Source of the DNA: Deltaproteobacteria bacterium
Lineage (GTDB): Bacteria; Myxococcota_A; Polyangia; GCA-2747355; JADLHG01
Direction: 5' to 3'
Assembly: GCA_020848905.1 (NCBI GenBank)
Contig: JADLHG010000006.1
Location: forward strand, 1 to 64,000
Length of the DNA: 64,000 bases
Part shown: positions 17,824-26,080 of the stretch, one piece after another
How the letters are laid out: the number at the start of each line of letters is the position of its first letter
Numbering within the stretch: the stretch's first letter is position 1
Made by a program: the position numbers and the translations under genes
Notes under the pieces: model-generated
What the model was told of the DNA's origin: nothing
Seen by the model: the letters and a program-made list of their open reading frames with translations, nothing else
Database searches by the model: none

Positions 17824-20711
17824 AACAGATCCTCGCGCTCGCCCGAAAGGAGCTCCGGGGCTACTTCCTCTCCCCCGTGGCGCTCATCTTCCTCGGGACC
17901 TTCCTCTTCGTGGTCCTCTTCTCCTTCTTCTGGGTGGACACCTTCTTCCGGCGGAACCTGGCCGACGTGCGGCCCCTCTTCCACTGGCTCCCGGTGCTGC
18001 TCATCTTCCTCGTCTCGGCCCTCACCATGCGCCTCTGGAGCGAGGAGCAGCGCATGGGGACGCTCGAGCTCCTGCTCACCCTGCCGGTGAGGACGCACCG
18101 CCTCGTGCTCGGGAAGTTCCTCGCCGGCCTCGGCCTCGTGGCGGTGGCGCTCGCCCTGACCGTCACCCTCCCCATCACGGTGGCCTTCCTCGGCCCGCTC
18201 GACTGGGGGCCGGTCATCGGCGGCTACCTCGCGGCGCTGCTGCTCGCCGCGGCGTACCTGGCCATCGGCCTCTGTATCTCCTCCACCACCGACAACCCGA
18301 TCGTGGCGCTCATCGGGACGGTCCTCGCGTGCGGCGCCTTCTACCTGCTCGGGACCGAGTCGGTGGCCTCCTTCGCGGGGAATCGCGGGGCCGAGGTCCT
18401 GCGCGCCGTCGGCACCGGGAGCCGCTTCGAGAGCATCCAGCGCGGGGTGATCGACCTGCGGGACCTCCTCTACTACGCGAGCCTCACGGGGGGCTTTCTC
18501 TTCCTCAACGTGGCGCTCCTCGAGGCCAAACGCTGGAGCGACGGGGAGCGGAGCCGCGTCCGTCGCCGGGCCACGCGCCTCGCGGTGCTGCTGCTCGCGG
18601 CGAACCTCGTGCTCCTGAACGTGCTGGCCTCGGGGGTCCGGGCCGCGCGGCTCGACCTCACGGAGCGCAAGGAGTACAGCATCTCGCCCGTCACGGCGAA
18701 GCTCCTGCACGAGCTGGACGCGCCGCTCCTCATTCGCGGCTACTTCTCCTCGAAGACCCACCCCTTGCTCGCGCCGCTCGTGCCGCGCATCCGCGACCTG
18801 ATCAAGGAGTACGGCGCCGTGGGCGGCAGCCTGGTGCGCGCGGAGTTCCTCGACCCGCGGCAGGACGGCGCGACCGAGCGGGAGGCCAACGAGGACTACG
18901 GCATCAAGAGCGTGCCGCTCCCCTTCGCCGACCGCTACGAGTCGGCGCTCGTGAACTCCTACTTCAGCGTGCTGGTGAAGTACGGCGACAAGTACGAGAA
19001 GCTCGACTTCGACGACCTGATCGAGCTGAAGGTCACCGGCTACCGCGACATGGAGGTGCGGCTGCGGAACCTGGAGTACGACCTGACGCGCGCGGTGAAG
19101 AAGGTCGTGCACGGCTTCCAGCCGCTCGAGACGCTCTTCTCGCGCCTCGGGGCGCCGGTCACGCTCTCGGCCTACGTGACGCCGAAGAGCCTGCCGGAGA
19201 GCCTGAAGGACTTCCCCAAGCGGCTCGAGCGCGTGGCGGCCGAGCTTGCGCGGCGCGCCGGCGGCAGGTTCAAGCTCGCGCTCGTGGACCCGAGCGGGCC
19301 CGGTCGCGCGGAGCTGCGGGAGGAGCTCCAGCGCAAGTACGGCTTCAAGCCGCTCTCGGCCTCGCTCCTCGCCGAGGAGACCTTCTACCTGCACCTGCTG
19401 CTCACCGCGGGGGACAAGCACGAGCGGGTCTACCCGGCCATGGAGATGACCGAGGCCGACCTGCGAAACGAGGTGCAGGCGGCCCTCAAGCGCCTCGCCC
19501 CCGGCTTCCTGAAGACGGTGGGGCTCGTGGTGCCGTCGGAGGCCGAGCCGCCGGCGGGAAACCCGATGGCGCGCCGGCCCCCGCCGATGCGGCGCTTCGA
19601 GCTGCTGAAGGCCAAGCTGGGCGAGACCTACACCGTCAAGGAGCTGGAGCTGAAGAGCGGGCGCGTGCCGGGGGAGGTGGACACGCTGCTCGTGGTCGGC
19701 GCGCAGGACCTCGACGAGAAGTCGCGCTTCGCGCTCGACCAGTACCTCATGCGCGGGGGCGCGCTCATCGTGTGCGCGGGGCGCTTCGCCATGGACGCGA
19801 GCCCGCAAGGGGGCCTCGGGGTCAAGGGCGTCAAGACCGGCCTCGAGGAGCTCCTCGCCGGCTGGGGGGTCACGCTCCGCGAGGAGCTGGTGCTCGACCC
19901 GCAGAACGAGGCCTTCCCCGTGCCGGTGGACCGCGACGTGGGGGGCTACACGGTGCGCGAGCTGCAGCTCCTGCCGTACCCCTTCTTCGTGGACGTGCGG
20001 CAGAAGGGGATGGCCGAGGACCACCCGACGGTCGGGCGCCTCCCGTCGGTGACGCTGCAGTGGGTCTCGCCGCTCGAGGTGAAGGACCCCGCCGGCGCGA
20101 AGAGCGTGACGCTCCTGCGCTCGAGCGGCGGCTCGTGGACGCAGAAGCACGCCGGGATCCAGCCCGACTTCGCGAAGCACCCGGAGAAGGGGTTCGGGCC
20201 CGGCGAGGGCGGCACGAAGGCCCACGTGCTGGCCGCGCTCCTGACGGGGCGCTTCGAGAGCGGCTTCAAGGACAAACGGTCACCGCTCGAGGCGGCGCCG
20301 AAGGGCGGAGCCAAGGACCAGGGCGCGACGGGCGGCGAGGCGACGGGGCGGGTGCTCAAGAGCTCCCCCGAGGGCGCGCGGCTGGCGGTCGTGGGGAGCG
20401 GCGAGTTCCTGAACGACGCGGTGCTCGAGATCTCGCGGCAGACCGGCTCGGACCGCTTCACCTCGAACCTGCAGCTCGCGCAGAACCTGGTGGACTGGTC
20501 GGTGGCCGACGTGGACCTGCTCACGATCCGCTCGCGCGGGGCCTACGCGCGCACGCTCGCGCCGATGGACGACGCGGCCCGCTCGCGCTGGGAGCTCGGC
20601 AACTACCTGGCGGTGGTGGCGCTCCTCGGGCTGCTGGTGGCCTTCACGCTCCATCGGCGGCGGAGCGTCAAGCCGCTGCCCCTGGTCCCGGCCGACGGAG
20701 GTGCGCGATGA
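17820..20711 (+). CDS. Fused ABC-2 permease / GldG-like auxiliary protein
   Basis: A 963-residue inner-membrane protein joining two normally separate parts. Residues 1-240 are a GldF-like ABC-2 permease with six hydrophobic helices and ELRGYFLSPVALIFLGTFLF at the start. A further helix at about 258-280 is followed by a large GldG-like (ABC_transp_aux) extracytoplasmic region with YSISPVTAKLLHELDAPLLI, LIKEYGAVGG and DYGIKSVPLPF. A C-terminal helix (NYLAVVALLGLLVAFTLHRRR) returns to the cytoplasm. Residues about 595-850 contain the DTLLVVGAQDL-type core. Overlaps its neighbours by 4 bases on both sides, so the three genes are translationally coupled. Confidence 0.88.
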   Translation: MKQILALARKELRGYFLSPVALIFLGTFLFVVLFSFFWVDTFFRRNLADVRPLFHWLPVLLIFLVSALTMRLWSEEQRMGTLELLLTLPVRTHRLVLGKFLAGLGLVAVALALTVTLPITVAFLGPLDWGPVIGGYLAALLLAAAYLAIGLCISSTTDNPIVALIGTVLACGAFYLLGTESVASFAGNRGAEVLRAVGTGSRFESIQRGVIDLRDLLYYASLTGGFLFLNVALLEAKRWSDGERSRVRRRATRLAVLLLAANLVLLNVLASGVRAARLDLTERKEYSISPVTAKLLHELDAPLLIRGYFSSKTHPLLAPLVPRIRDLIKEYGAVGGSLVRAEFLDPRQDGATEREANEDYGIKSVPLPFADRYESALVNSYFSVLVKYGDKYEKLDFDDLIELKVTGYRDMEVRLRNLEYDLTRAVKKVVHGFQPLETLFSRLGAPVTLSAYVTPKSLPESLKDFPKRLERVAAELARRAGGRFKLALVDPSGPGRAELREELQRKYGFKPLSASLLAEETFYLHLLLTAGDKHERVYPAMEMTEADLRNEVQAALKRLAPGFLKTVGLVVPSEAEPPAGNPMARRPPPMRRFELLKAKLGETYTVKELELKSGRVPGEVDTLLVVGAQDLDEKSRFALDQYLMRGGALIVCAGRFAMDASPQGGLGVKGVKTGLEELLAGWGVTLREELVLDPQNEAFPVPVDRDVGGYTVRELQLLPYPFFVDVRQKGMAEDHPTVGRLPSVTLQWVSPLEVKDPAGAKSVTLLRSSGGSWTQKHAGIQPDFAKHPEKGFGPGEGGTKAHVLAALLTGRFESGFKDKRSPLEAAPKGGAKDQGATGGEATGRVLKSSPEGARLAVVGSGEFLNDAVLEISRQTGSDRFTSNLQLAQNLVDWSVADVDLLTIRSRGAYARTLAPMDDAARSRWELGNYLAVVALLGLLVAFTLHRRRSVKPLPLVPADGGAR

Positions 20712-21754
20712 CGCGGCTCAATCGTTTTCTCGTCGCGGCGCTGGTGCTCCAGGGTGGGGCGCTCGCGCTCGTGCGGCTCGTGGGGCGCGGGGGCGCGGCC
20801 GAACCCGCGGTGAAGCTCTTCGAGAAGCTGGACCCGAAGCAGGTCGCCTCGGTGCGCATCACCGACGCCGACAAGAAGGTCGTGGAGCTCCGGCGGCAGG
20901 GGGCTGAGTGGGTGCTCGCGAGCGCCGGCGACTACCCCGTGCGTCCCGGGAAGGTGGCCGAGTTTCTGGGCAAGCTGCCGGGCCTGCTCGCCGGGGCCCC
21001 CGTGGCGTCGAGCGAGGCGCACCACCGGGCCCTCGAGGTGGCGAAGGACACCTTCCAGCGCGAGGTCGCGCTCACCGGCGGGGGCGCCCCCGTGCGCTTC
21101 TACCTCGGGAGCTCGCCGGCGGTGCGGCGCGTGCACCTGCGGCGCGCGGGGGAGGACGCGGTCTACGCGGTGCGGGACCTCTCGGCGTGGGACGCGAGCG
21201 CGGTGGCCGCCGACTGGGTGGACGCGGACTACTTCAAGGTGGAGCGGGACAAGCTCGTCTCCGTCACGCTGCGGAATGCGCACGGGACGCTGACGCTGCG
21301 CCGCGAAGGGGCGCCCGGGGGAGAGGCCGAGGAAGGCGCCGCGGCCGCCAGCCGGTGGACCCTCGACGGCCTCGAGGAGGGGGCGCGCGTCAAGAGCTCC
21401 GAGGTGGACGCGCTCCTTGGGGCGCTCGCGCAGGTCACGCTCCAGGAGCCGGTGGGCAAGCACGTCCTGCCGGCCTACGGCCTCACGCCCCCGAAGGGCG
21501 AGGCGCTCCTCGTGGTGCGAGAGGGCGGGCGCGAGAAGACCCATCGCCTGCAGGTGGGAGCCAAGGAGGGCGAGGGCCACTACGCGAAGAGCGCGTCCTC
21601 TTCGTTCGTGGTCAAGGTCGGTACCTGGACCGCCGACGCCGTGCTGCAGAAGAAGGCGCAGGACTTCCAGACCAAGGAGCCGGAGAAGACTCCCGACAAG
21701 GGTCCCCCCGGAGGCGGGGCTCCCGCGATGCCGGAGCCCGACGACGAGCCGTAG
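20708..21754 (+). CDS. DUF4340 domain protein of the Gld-type exporter operon
   Basis: A 348-residue protein with one N-terminal membrane anchor (FLVAALVLQGGALALVRLVG) and a long extracytoplasmic part. The repeated DUF4340 pattern is visible: VASVRITDADKKVVELRRQG, EWVLASAGDYPVRPGKVAEF and later VTLRNAHGTLTLRREG. The tail is Pro/Lys/Glu-rich and probably unstructured. DUF4340 proteins regularly follow GldG-like genes and are thought to be accessory subunits of the exporter; their activity is not known. Overlaps the preceding gene by ATGA. Confidence 0.85.
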   Translation: MTRLNRFLVAALVLQGGALALVRLVGRGGAAEPAVKLFEKLDPKQVASVRITDADKKVVELRRQGAEWVLASAGDYPVRPGKVAEFLGKLPGLLAGAPVASSEAHHRALEVAKDTFQREVALTGGGAPVRFYLGSSPAVRRVHLRRAGEDAVYAVRDLSAWDASAVAADWVDADYFKVERDKLVSVTLRNAHGTLTLRREGAPGGEAEEGAAAASRWTLDGLEEGARVKSSEVDALLGALAQVTLQEPVGKHVLPAYGLTPPKGEALLVVREGGREKTHRLQVGAKEGEGHYAKSASSSFVVKVGTWTADAVLQKKAQDFQTKEPEKTPDKGPPGGGAPAMPEPDDEP

Positions 21755-21899
21755 GCGAGGCGCGTCGCAGCCCCCCCTATGTTTCTTGGCTTGATCTCCG
21801 CAAGAGCGTATTAGTCAAGTCACGTCACATCACGCTCCACGAAGCCCACGGGAACGGGAGGCCGGCGCGTTCGACGCTCGGCCTCGAGAGGAGGTCTCC

Positions 21900-23648
21900 A
21901 TGCGAAAAGCGGTCTCTTCCGTCCAGCTCGTCAGCGCACTCGCCTTGCTCGCCGCGGGAGGGCTCTCCCTCTCGTCCTGCATCCTGGGGGGGAACGCCTG
22001 CGACGACGCCAAGGCGCACCTCTGCGCCAAGCTCCCCGAGATGGGCTGCTCGACGATGTACATGGACAACGCCGTGGCGAGCCTCAGGCAGAGCTGCGGG
22101 ACCAGCGAGGCCCAGCGGTACATCGGGTACGCCGAGGGCGCGTGCCGCTCGAAGACGTTGGTCTGTGGGCAAGAGGGGCCCCGTCTCGACAGCGGCACCC
22201 CGCCCGGGGGCTGCGGCCCGTACGGCAAGGTCGTGGAGTACGCGGGTACGGCGGAGGCCGACGGCCGCTCCGCGCGCCTGAAGCTGACCTTCACCAACGC
22301 GAGAGTGGACGGCGAGCTGACCGCCGATCCGGTGTGCTCCGGGAGCGTGCGGCTCACCCGCACCCAGCTCTCCTTCACCGCCGCCACGCTCACGGGAAGC
22401 TGGGAGTCACCGACGGGGATGATCACCGGCCTCTGGCAGGGGGGCGACTACGACTGCGACGGCAAGCTGATGTCCGGCTATCCCACCTCGGGGTCCGTCA
22501 CCATCACGATCTCGGGCGGCATGGTGTACCTGCAGCGCGTCGCGGGGGCCGGCAAGTACGCCTTCTCCGCGAAGAACGTCCTCTACGCCCCCGTGCCCTG
22601 CAAGGACGCCGGTGTTCCGGTGGGCGGCTGCACCATCGGTTCGGTCTCCCCCGCCACGGCGGACCAGTACGAGACGGTCACCATCTCGGGCTCGGGCTTC
22701 GGAAGCACGGCCGGGTCGGTCAGCTTCGGCGGCATCGCGGCCCAGCCGATCAACGCGTGGAGCGACACGAGCATCAGCGTGGCGGTCCCGGCGACGGTGA
22801 GCTACGGCCCGGTGGTGCTGAGCGTGACCACCTCCGCGGGCAAGACCTGCTCCCGCGCGAACTACGTGATCGAGTCGAAGGGCTGCGTCGCGGCGGGGAC
22901 GCGGGTCCGGCTGGCCAGCGGCGAGACGAAGCCCATCGAGGAGCTCGACCGCCACGAGGAGCTCTTCGCCGGCGACGGGACCCGCTCCGGGGTGCGCACG
23001 GCGGTGATCCAGAAGACCCTCGTGCACCGCGAGCAGAGCTACTCCCTGCACCGCATCCGCCTCTCCAAGCGGCGTTCGCTCCTCGTGACGGGCAACCACC
23101 CGGTCCTGACCCGGCGCCGCGGGTGGGTGCCGGTCGACGAGCTGCGCGCGGGCGACTGGATCTACGTGCTCGGCGCTCGCTCGAGGCGTCTGACCGAGAC
23201 GCGCATCCTTTCGATCGTGCGCGACGAGTCGCAGACCGACGTGGTCTACAACCTGAAGACCTCCGCCGGGAGCTACATCGCCAACGACATCCTGGTGCAC
23301 AACAAGTGCCTGGCCGCGGGCTCGCCCATCGATACCCCCCGCGGGCCGGTGCCCATCGAGCGCCTGGCCGTCGGCCAGCTCGTCTACGGAAACCGCGACG
23401 GTCAGCGCGTCGTGACGCGCGTGACGCACCTCTACGCCAAGGCCACCGTCCTGCCGCGCCTGCCGGGCAAGCGGCTCACCCCTCGCGTGACGGCCACGCT
23501 GAACCACTGGGTGCGCGAGGGAGCGGCCTTCGTGCGCGTCCGCGAGACCGCGCATCCCCTGCGGAGCGTCACCGGGACGGTCTACGACCTCGAGACCGAG
23601 GCGGGGAACTACTACGCCGACGGCCTCCTCATGCGAGCGAGCGAGTAG
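21900..23648 (+). CDS. Lipoprotein with IPT/TIG domain and two tandem Hint (intein-like) domains
   Basis: A 582-residue predicted lipoprotein (signal ending LSLSSC, Cys27; ribosome site GAGAGGAGG just before ATG). Residues 30-235 form a Cys-containing region with no recognised domain. An IPT/TIG immunoglobulin-like domain covers about 243-325 (ISGSGFGSTAGSVSFGGI). Hint domain 1 starts at Cys329 (CVAAGTRVRLASGETKPIEE), has block B GNHPVLT (His400) and ends VYNLKTSAGSYIANDILVHN at His467-Asn468. A Lys follows, then Cys470 opens a second Hint-like domain (CLAAGSPIDTPRGPVPIERL, LNHWV with His536, VYDLETEAGNYYADGLL) that lacks the terminal HN. Autoprocessing of the surface protein is likely; splicing is unlikely because the residue after HN is Lys. 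Confidence 0.83.
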   Translation: MRKAVSSVQLVSALALLAAGGLSLSSCILGGNACDDAKAHLCAKLPEMGCSTMYMDNAVASLRQSCGTSEAQRYIGYAEGACRSKTLVCGQEGPRLDSGTPPGGCGPYGKVVEYAGTAEADGRSARLKLTFTNARVDGELTADPVCSGSVRLTRTQLSFTAATLTGSWESPTGMITGLWQGGDYDCDGKLMSGYPTSGSVTITISGGMVYLQRVAGAGKYAFSAKNVLYAPVPCKDAGVPVGGCTIGSVSPATADQYETVTISGSGFGSTAGSVSFGGIAAQPINAWSDTSISVAVPATVSYGPVVLSVTTSAGKTCSRANYVIESKGCVAAGTRVRLASGETKPIEELDRHEELFAGDGTRSGVRTAVIQKTLVHREQSYSLHRIRLSKRRSLLVTGNHPVLTRRRGWVPVDELRAGDWIYVLGARSRRLTETRILSIVRDESQTDVVYNLKTSAGSYIANDILVHNKCLAAGSPIDTPRGPVPIERLAVGQLVYGNRDGQRVVTRVTHLYAKATVLPRLPGKRLTPRVTATLNHWVREGAAFVRVRETAHPLRSVTGTVYDLETEAGNYYADGLLMRASE

Positions 23649-23681
23649 CGCGCCGGGGAGGGCAGGGTTCTTCGTGCGGGG

Positions 23682-24428
23682 TCAGGCGCCCGGCACCGCG
23701 CTCGTGGGAATCAGTCCCCGTAGCCTCCACCCGGTCTTCAGGAGCCAGGTTCGCGGCTCCAGCACCGGCGGGTCTCCGTCGGGCGGAACCGGCACGAAAT
23801 CCTTCCAGCCGGTGAAGTAGCGCGCAGAGCTGCACGCGTCCAGGTCGCGTCGCGGGACCCACTTGCCTCGCGCGACGCTGTGTTTTCGAGAATTCTGCAA
23901 AACGTACGCGAGCGCCGCCTTCACCTCGCTCGGCGTCTTCAGGATGTGCTGGTGGTAGCGGTCCCGAAAGACCCGCCCCTTGCGGCCTATGGCGCGATTC
24001 ACCGCGTGCGCGAGCCGGATCGCCAGCGCGCGCAGGCCTCGCATCAGCACCTCCCGGTCCTTGGCCTCCGTCACGAGGTGCAGGTGATTCTTCTGGATCG
24101 AGTAGTGCGCCAGGTTCATCCCGAACCGCCCCGCCGACTTCACGAACGCGTCTTCGATCGCCCGTAGCTGCTTCTTGCTCCGCAGGTTCGGTAGCCCCTC
24201 CACCACCTTCATCGTGACGTGCACCGGAAACCGGCTCGCCAGGAGCGGTCGCGGCCGATGCGGCAGTCCGCTCCCCGGCCGTTTCTTTCTCCCCGCGCCC
24301 ATCCGTTTCCCACCCCACCCCGTCGCCTCCCGCATAGGCAACGGAAGCTGTTTCGCAGGACCCGCCGGCCGACGCGTGCCCGAAGGACGGCCTTTTCCTG
24401 AGGAGGATTTGCACGTTTGTGCCAACAT
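23682..24428 (-). CDS. RAYT/IS200-like transposase, copy B (complete)
   Basis: A 248-residue Y1-type transposase. Residues about 65-215 hold the Y1_Tnp fold: VHVTMKVVEGLPNL, HUH motif NHLHLVTEAKD, then FRDRYHQHILKTPSEV and ALAYVLQNSRKH with the probable catalytic Tyr. Proteins of this kind nick single-stranded DNA at hairpins and are often single-copy, domesticated enzymes linked to REP sequences. ATG 24428 is used; a TTG at 24440 is also in frame. It is nearly identical to the partial copy at 1-458, so the family moved or duplicated recently in this genome. No classical terminal inverted repeats are seen. Confidence 0.9.
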   Translation of the reverse strand: MLAQTCKSSSGKGRPSGTRRPAGPAKQLPLPMREATGWGGKRMGAGRKKRPGSGLPHRPRPLLASRFPVHVTMKVVEGLPNLRSKKQLRAIEDAFVKSAGRFGMNLAHYSIQKNHLHLVTEAKDREVLMRGLRALAIRLAHAVNRAIGRKGRVFRDRYHQHILKTPSEVKAALAYVLQNSRKHSVARGKWVPRRDLDACSSARYFTGWKDFVPVPPDGDPPVLEPRTWLLKTGWRLRGLIPTSAVPGA

Positions 24429-24487
24429 GAATAAGGCCAATACTAGCAGAACGCCGGTCTGACGTCAAGGGATGTCCTTGCACGAAC
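23682..24487 (-). mobile_element. RAYT-type element, copy B
   Basis: Second copy of the unit at 1-520, in the same orientation and about 23.97 kb away. High identity runs from the transposase gene through about 60 bases of upstream DNA to ttgcacgaac at 24478-24487, where similarity ends. It contains one complete transposase gene. No target-site duplication could be identified. Confidence 0.7.
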
Positions 24488-24529
24488 AAACACAAGACAA
24501 TGGAAGAACCAAGAACAAGTAGGCGCTCG

Positions 24530-24697
24530 CCGGCGCACCGATTCACCCCCACCGCCCGTGTGCGCTCACAGCCGCCGGCCGCCGCGCCCACCCCTCGTCG
24601 ACAGCCATTCTCCCCGGCGCACCGATACGTCACCGCCGCTCGCATGCGCCCACCGCCGCTCGCCGCCGCGCCCACCCCTGGCGCCGGCGCCGGCGAT
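24530..24697. repeat. Imperfect 84-bp tandem duplication
   Basis: Two degenerate copies, beginning ccggcgcaccgat at 24530 and 24614. Both contain caccgcc and end in gccgccgcgcccacccct. They fill most of the gap between the transposase and the UPF0489 gene (24488-24723). This may be related to REP-like DNA that accompanies RAYT genes, but no clean palindrome pair is visible. Confidence 0.5.
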
Positions 24698-24723
24698 CCG
24701 GTCCCCCTAGCGATTTCTTCGGC

Positions 24724-25788
24724 CTACCGCGGCGCTGCCCCGAGCCCGGCGCGCAGCACGTTCAGCAGGGACACGCAGTCGCGCATCCGCTCTGGCCTGA
24801 TGTCCGTCCCGTTGTCGCCGCCCTCGAGAAACTGGGGAGAGACGACGAAGACGCGCACCTTGGCGTGCGTCAGGCTGCGCTGTAAGCGCGGGTCCCGCAG
24901 CAGCTTCTTGGTCAGGCGAAGCTGCGGCTCGGGGAGGAGGAGATCCATGTCCAGCGAGACGACATCCGGCAGGTGGTGGGCGATCTTTCGCAGCGCGGAA
25001 CGCCACGACGCCCAGCGCTCCTGGCGCGCGCGGGAGTTCGCGTCGCCGCGCAGCGCGCCGAGGGGTAGCGTGTAGGCCGCACCACGGTTCGCGCTGCCGA
25101 TCGGCCGCTTGCGGTAGTCGGAGGCCGGCGCCACGGCGGTCCCGTACACGACAGACCCTTGCTTGAGGAGGACCCGTCCATCGGGGCGCAGCAGGTTCCA
25201 CAGGCCTCCCCACCAGGTGGCCGCCTGGTAGTCGCCCGCCCACGGGCGCCAGGCGAAGTCCGAGTGGCGGTCGAGGTGAAGCAGGCGTTCGGGCAGCTCT
25301 CCCGTCGTGTGATAGTGGTAGAGGAAGAGGTCCAGCATGTGGTGGTCCCGCAGGAAGTAGTCCACCTGGCCGGTCTTCGGGTGACGCATCACGAGCGCGA
25401 CGCCCCCGAGAAGCGTCTCCAGGTCGGCGGTCGTGAGCCGGGGCGCGAAGGGGCGTTCCTCGAAGAGGGTCTGCTTCGCGCTGTACGGCTGCTCGCCCCG
25501 CCCGTGGAGCGACGGTCCGTCCCAGCGCAGAAAGTGCTCGTCGAAGCGGGCGGCCGCCTTCGGGCCCAGCACGGCCGTGGCGACGTCGTGGATGTCGGTG
25601 CGCGCGCCGATGGCCGGCACCACGGCCCTGGGCTGAGGCTTCAGCCGGTAGCGGCGCGTACGCGCTGGCCCCTCGGGCCGGTCCCAGCCTTCCGCGGCTG
25701 CACTCCCGGCCCAGCTTGTGGCCAGCGCGAGGGTCGCGGTCAGCGCGAGCGCGTGGAGGTGCAGGAGTCTAGTACCGGTCCTCGCCAT
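24724..25788 (-). CDS. Exported UPF0489 (C5orf22-like) domain protein
   Basis: A 354-residue protein with a signal peptide (LTATLALATSWAGSAAAEG) and a UPF0489-type domain, related in fold to arginase-like metal hydrolases. Possible metal ligands are visible: LHLDRHSDF with Asp173, His175 and Asp177, and VVSLDMDLLLPEP near residue 270. FLRDHHMLDLFLYHYH and ATWWGGLWNLL are also family-like. ATG 25788 is chosen because it begins the signal sequence; an in-frame start at 25836 would place 16 residues before it. UPF0489 has no established reaction, and most homologues are cytoplasmic eukaryotic proteins, so an exported version is notable. Confidence 0.75.
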   Translation of the reverse strand: MARTGTRLLHLHALALTATLALATSWAGSAAAEGWDRPEGPARTRRYRLKPQPRAVVPAIGARTDIHDVATAVLGPKAAARFDEHFLRWDGPSLHGRGEQPYSAKQTLFEERPFAPRLTTADLETLLGGVALVMRHPKTGQVDYFLRDHHMLDLFLYHYHTTGELPERLLHLDRHSDFAWRPWAGDYQAATWWGGLWNLLRPDGRVLLKQGSVVYGTAVAPASDYRKRPIGSANRGAAYTLPLGALRGDANSRARQERWASWRSALRKIAHHLPDVVSLDMDLLLPEPQLRLTKKLLRDPRLQRSLTHAKVRVFVVSPQFLEGGDNGTDIRPERMRDCVSLLNVLRAGLGAAPR

Positions 25789-26033
25789 CGCCACGTCGCC
25801 GCGCCGGCCGGGCGCGTCCAACGCTAGCTGTATCAACCCGCGTGCCAGGACCGAGCCCGGCCGATGCGAGGACGGGTGTGTGCACCTCGCGGTGCCCCAG
25901 GCCCCGAGGCCCGGCTTTCAGGTGGAAGATCGGTTCCGGCGCGACCCGGCGAGGTCACGCGTGCGTGAGGTCCCGTCTGTGCGCGTGGCGCCGCGGGGAG
26001 GCAGCGCTGGGGTCAGACGTCCCGAGCGCGCGC

Positions 26034-26080
26034 GGAGTGACTACGGCGCGAGCGCGGGCGGAGCGACTACGGCGCGAGCG
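26034..26080. repeat. 21-bp direct repeat at a gene end
   Basis: GGAGYGACTACGGCGCGAGCG occurs at 26034-26054 and 26060-26080 with one substitution. The second copy contains the TAG stop of the minus-strand gene at 26067, and the first reproduces the same end sequence beyond it. This looks like a small tandem duplication or slippage product. The rest of 25789-26033 contains nothing recognisable. Confidence 0.6.

Noticed and set aside
17492-20700. A long alternative plus-strand frame over the ABC exporter genes
   Set aside because: It reads Arg/Ala/Pro-rich sequence over the GldA and GldF-GldG genes, whose own frames have clear motifs. Only its last part, from 20708, is the real DUF4340 gene.
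21900-23648. A splicing intein in the lipoprotein
   Set aside because: The residue after the terminal HN is Lys, not Cys/Ser/Thr, and there is no host enzyme split by the domain. A Hint cleavage domain fits better.
24530-24697. CRISPR-like array
   Set aside because: Only two imperfect copies with no spacer-repeat structure and no cas genes.
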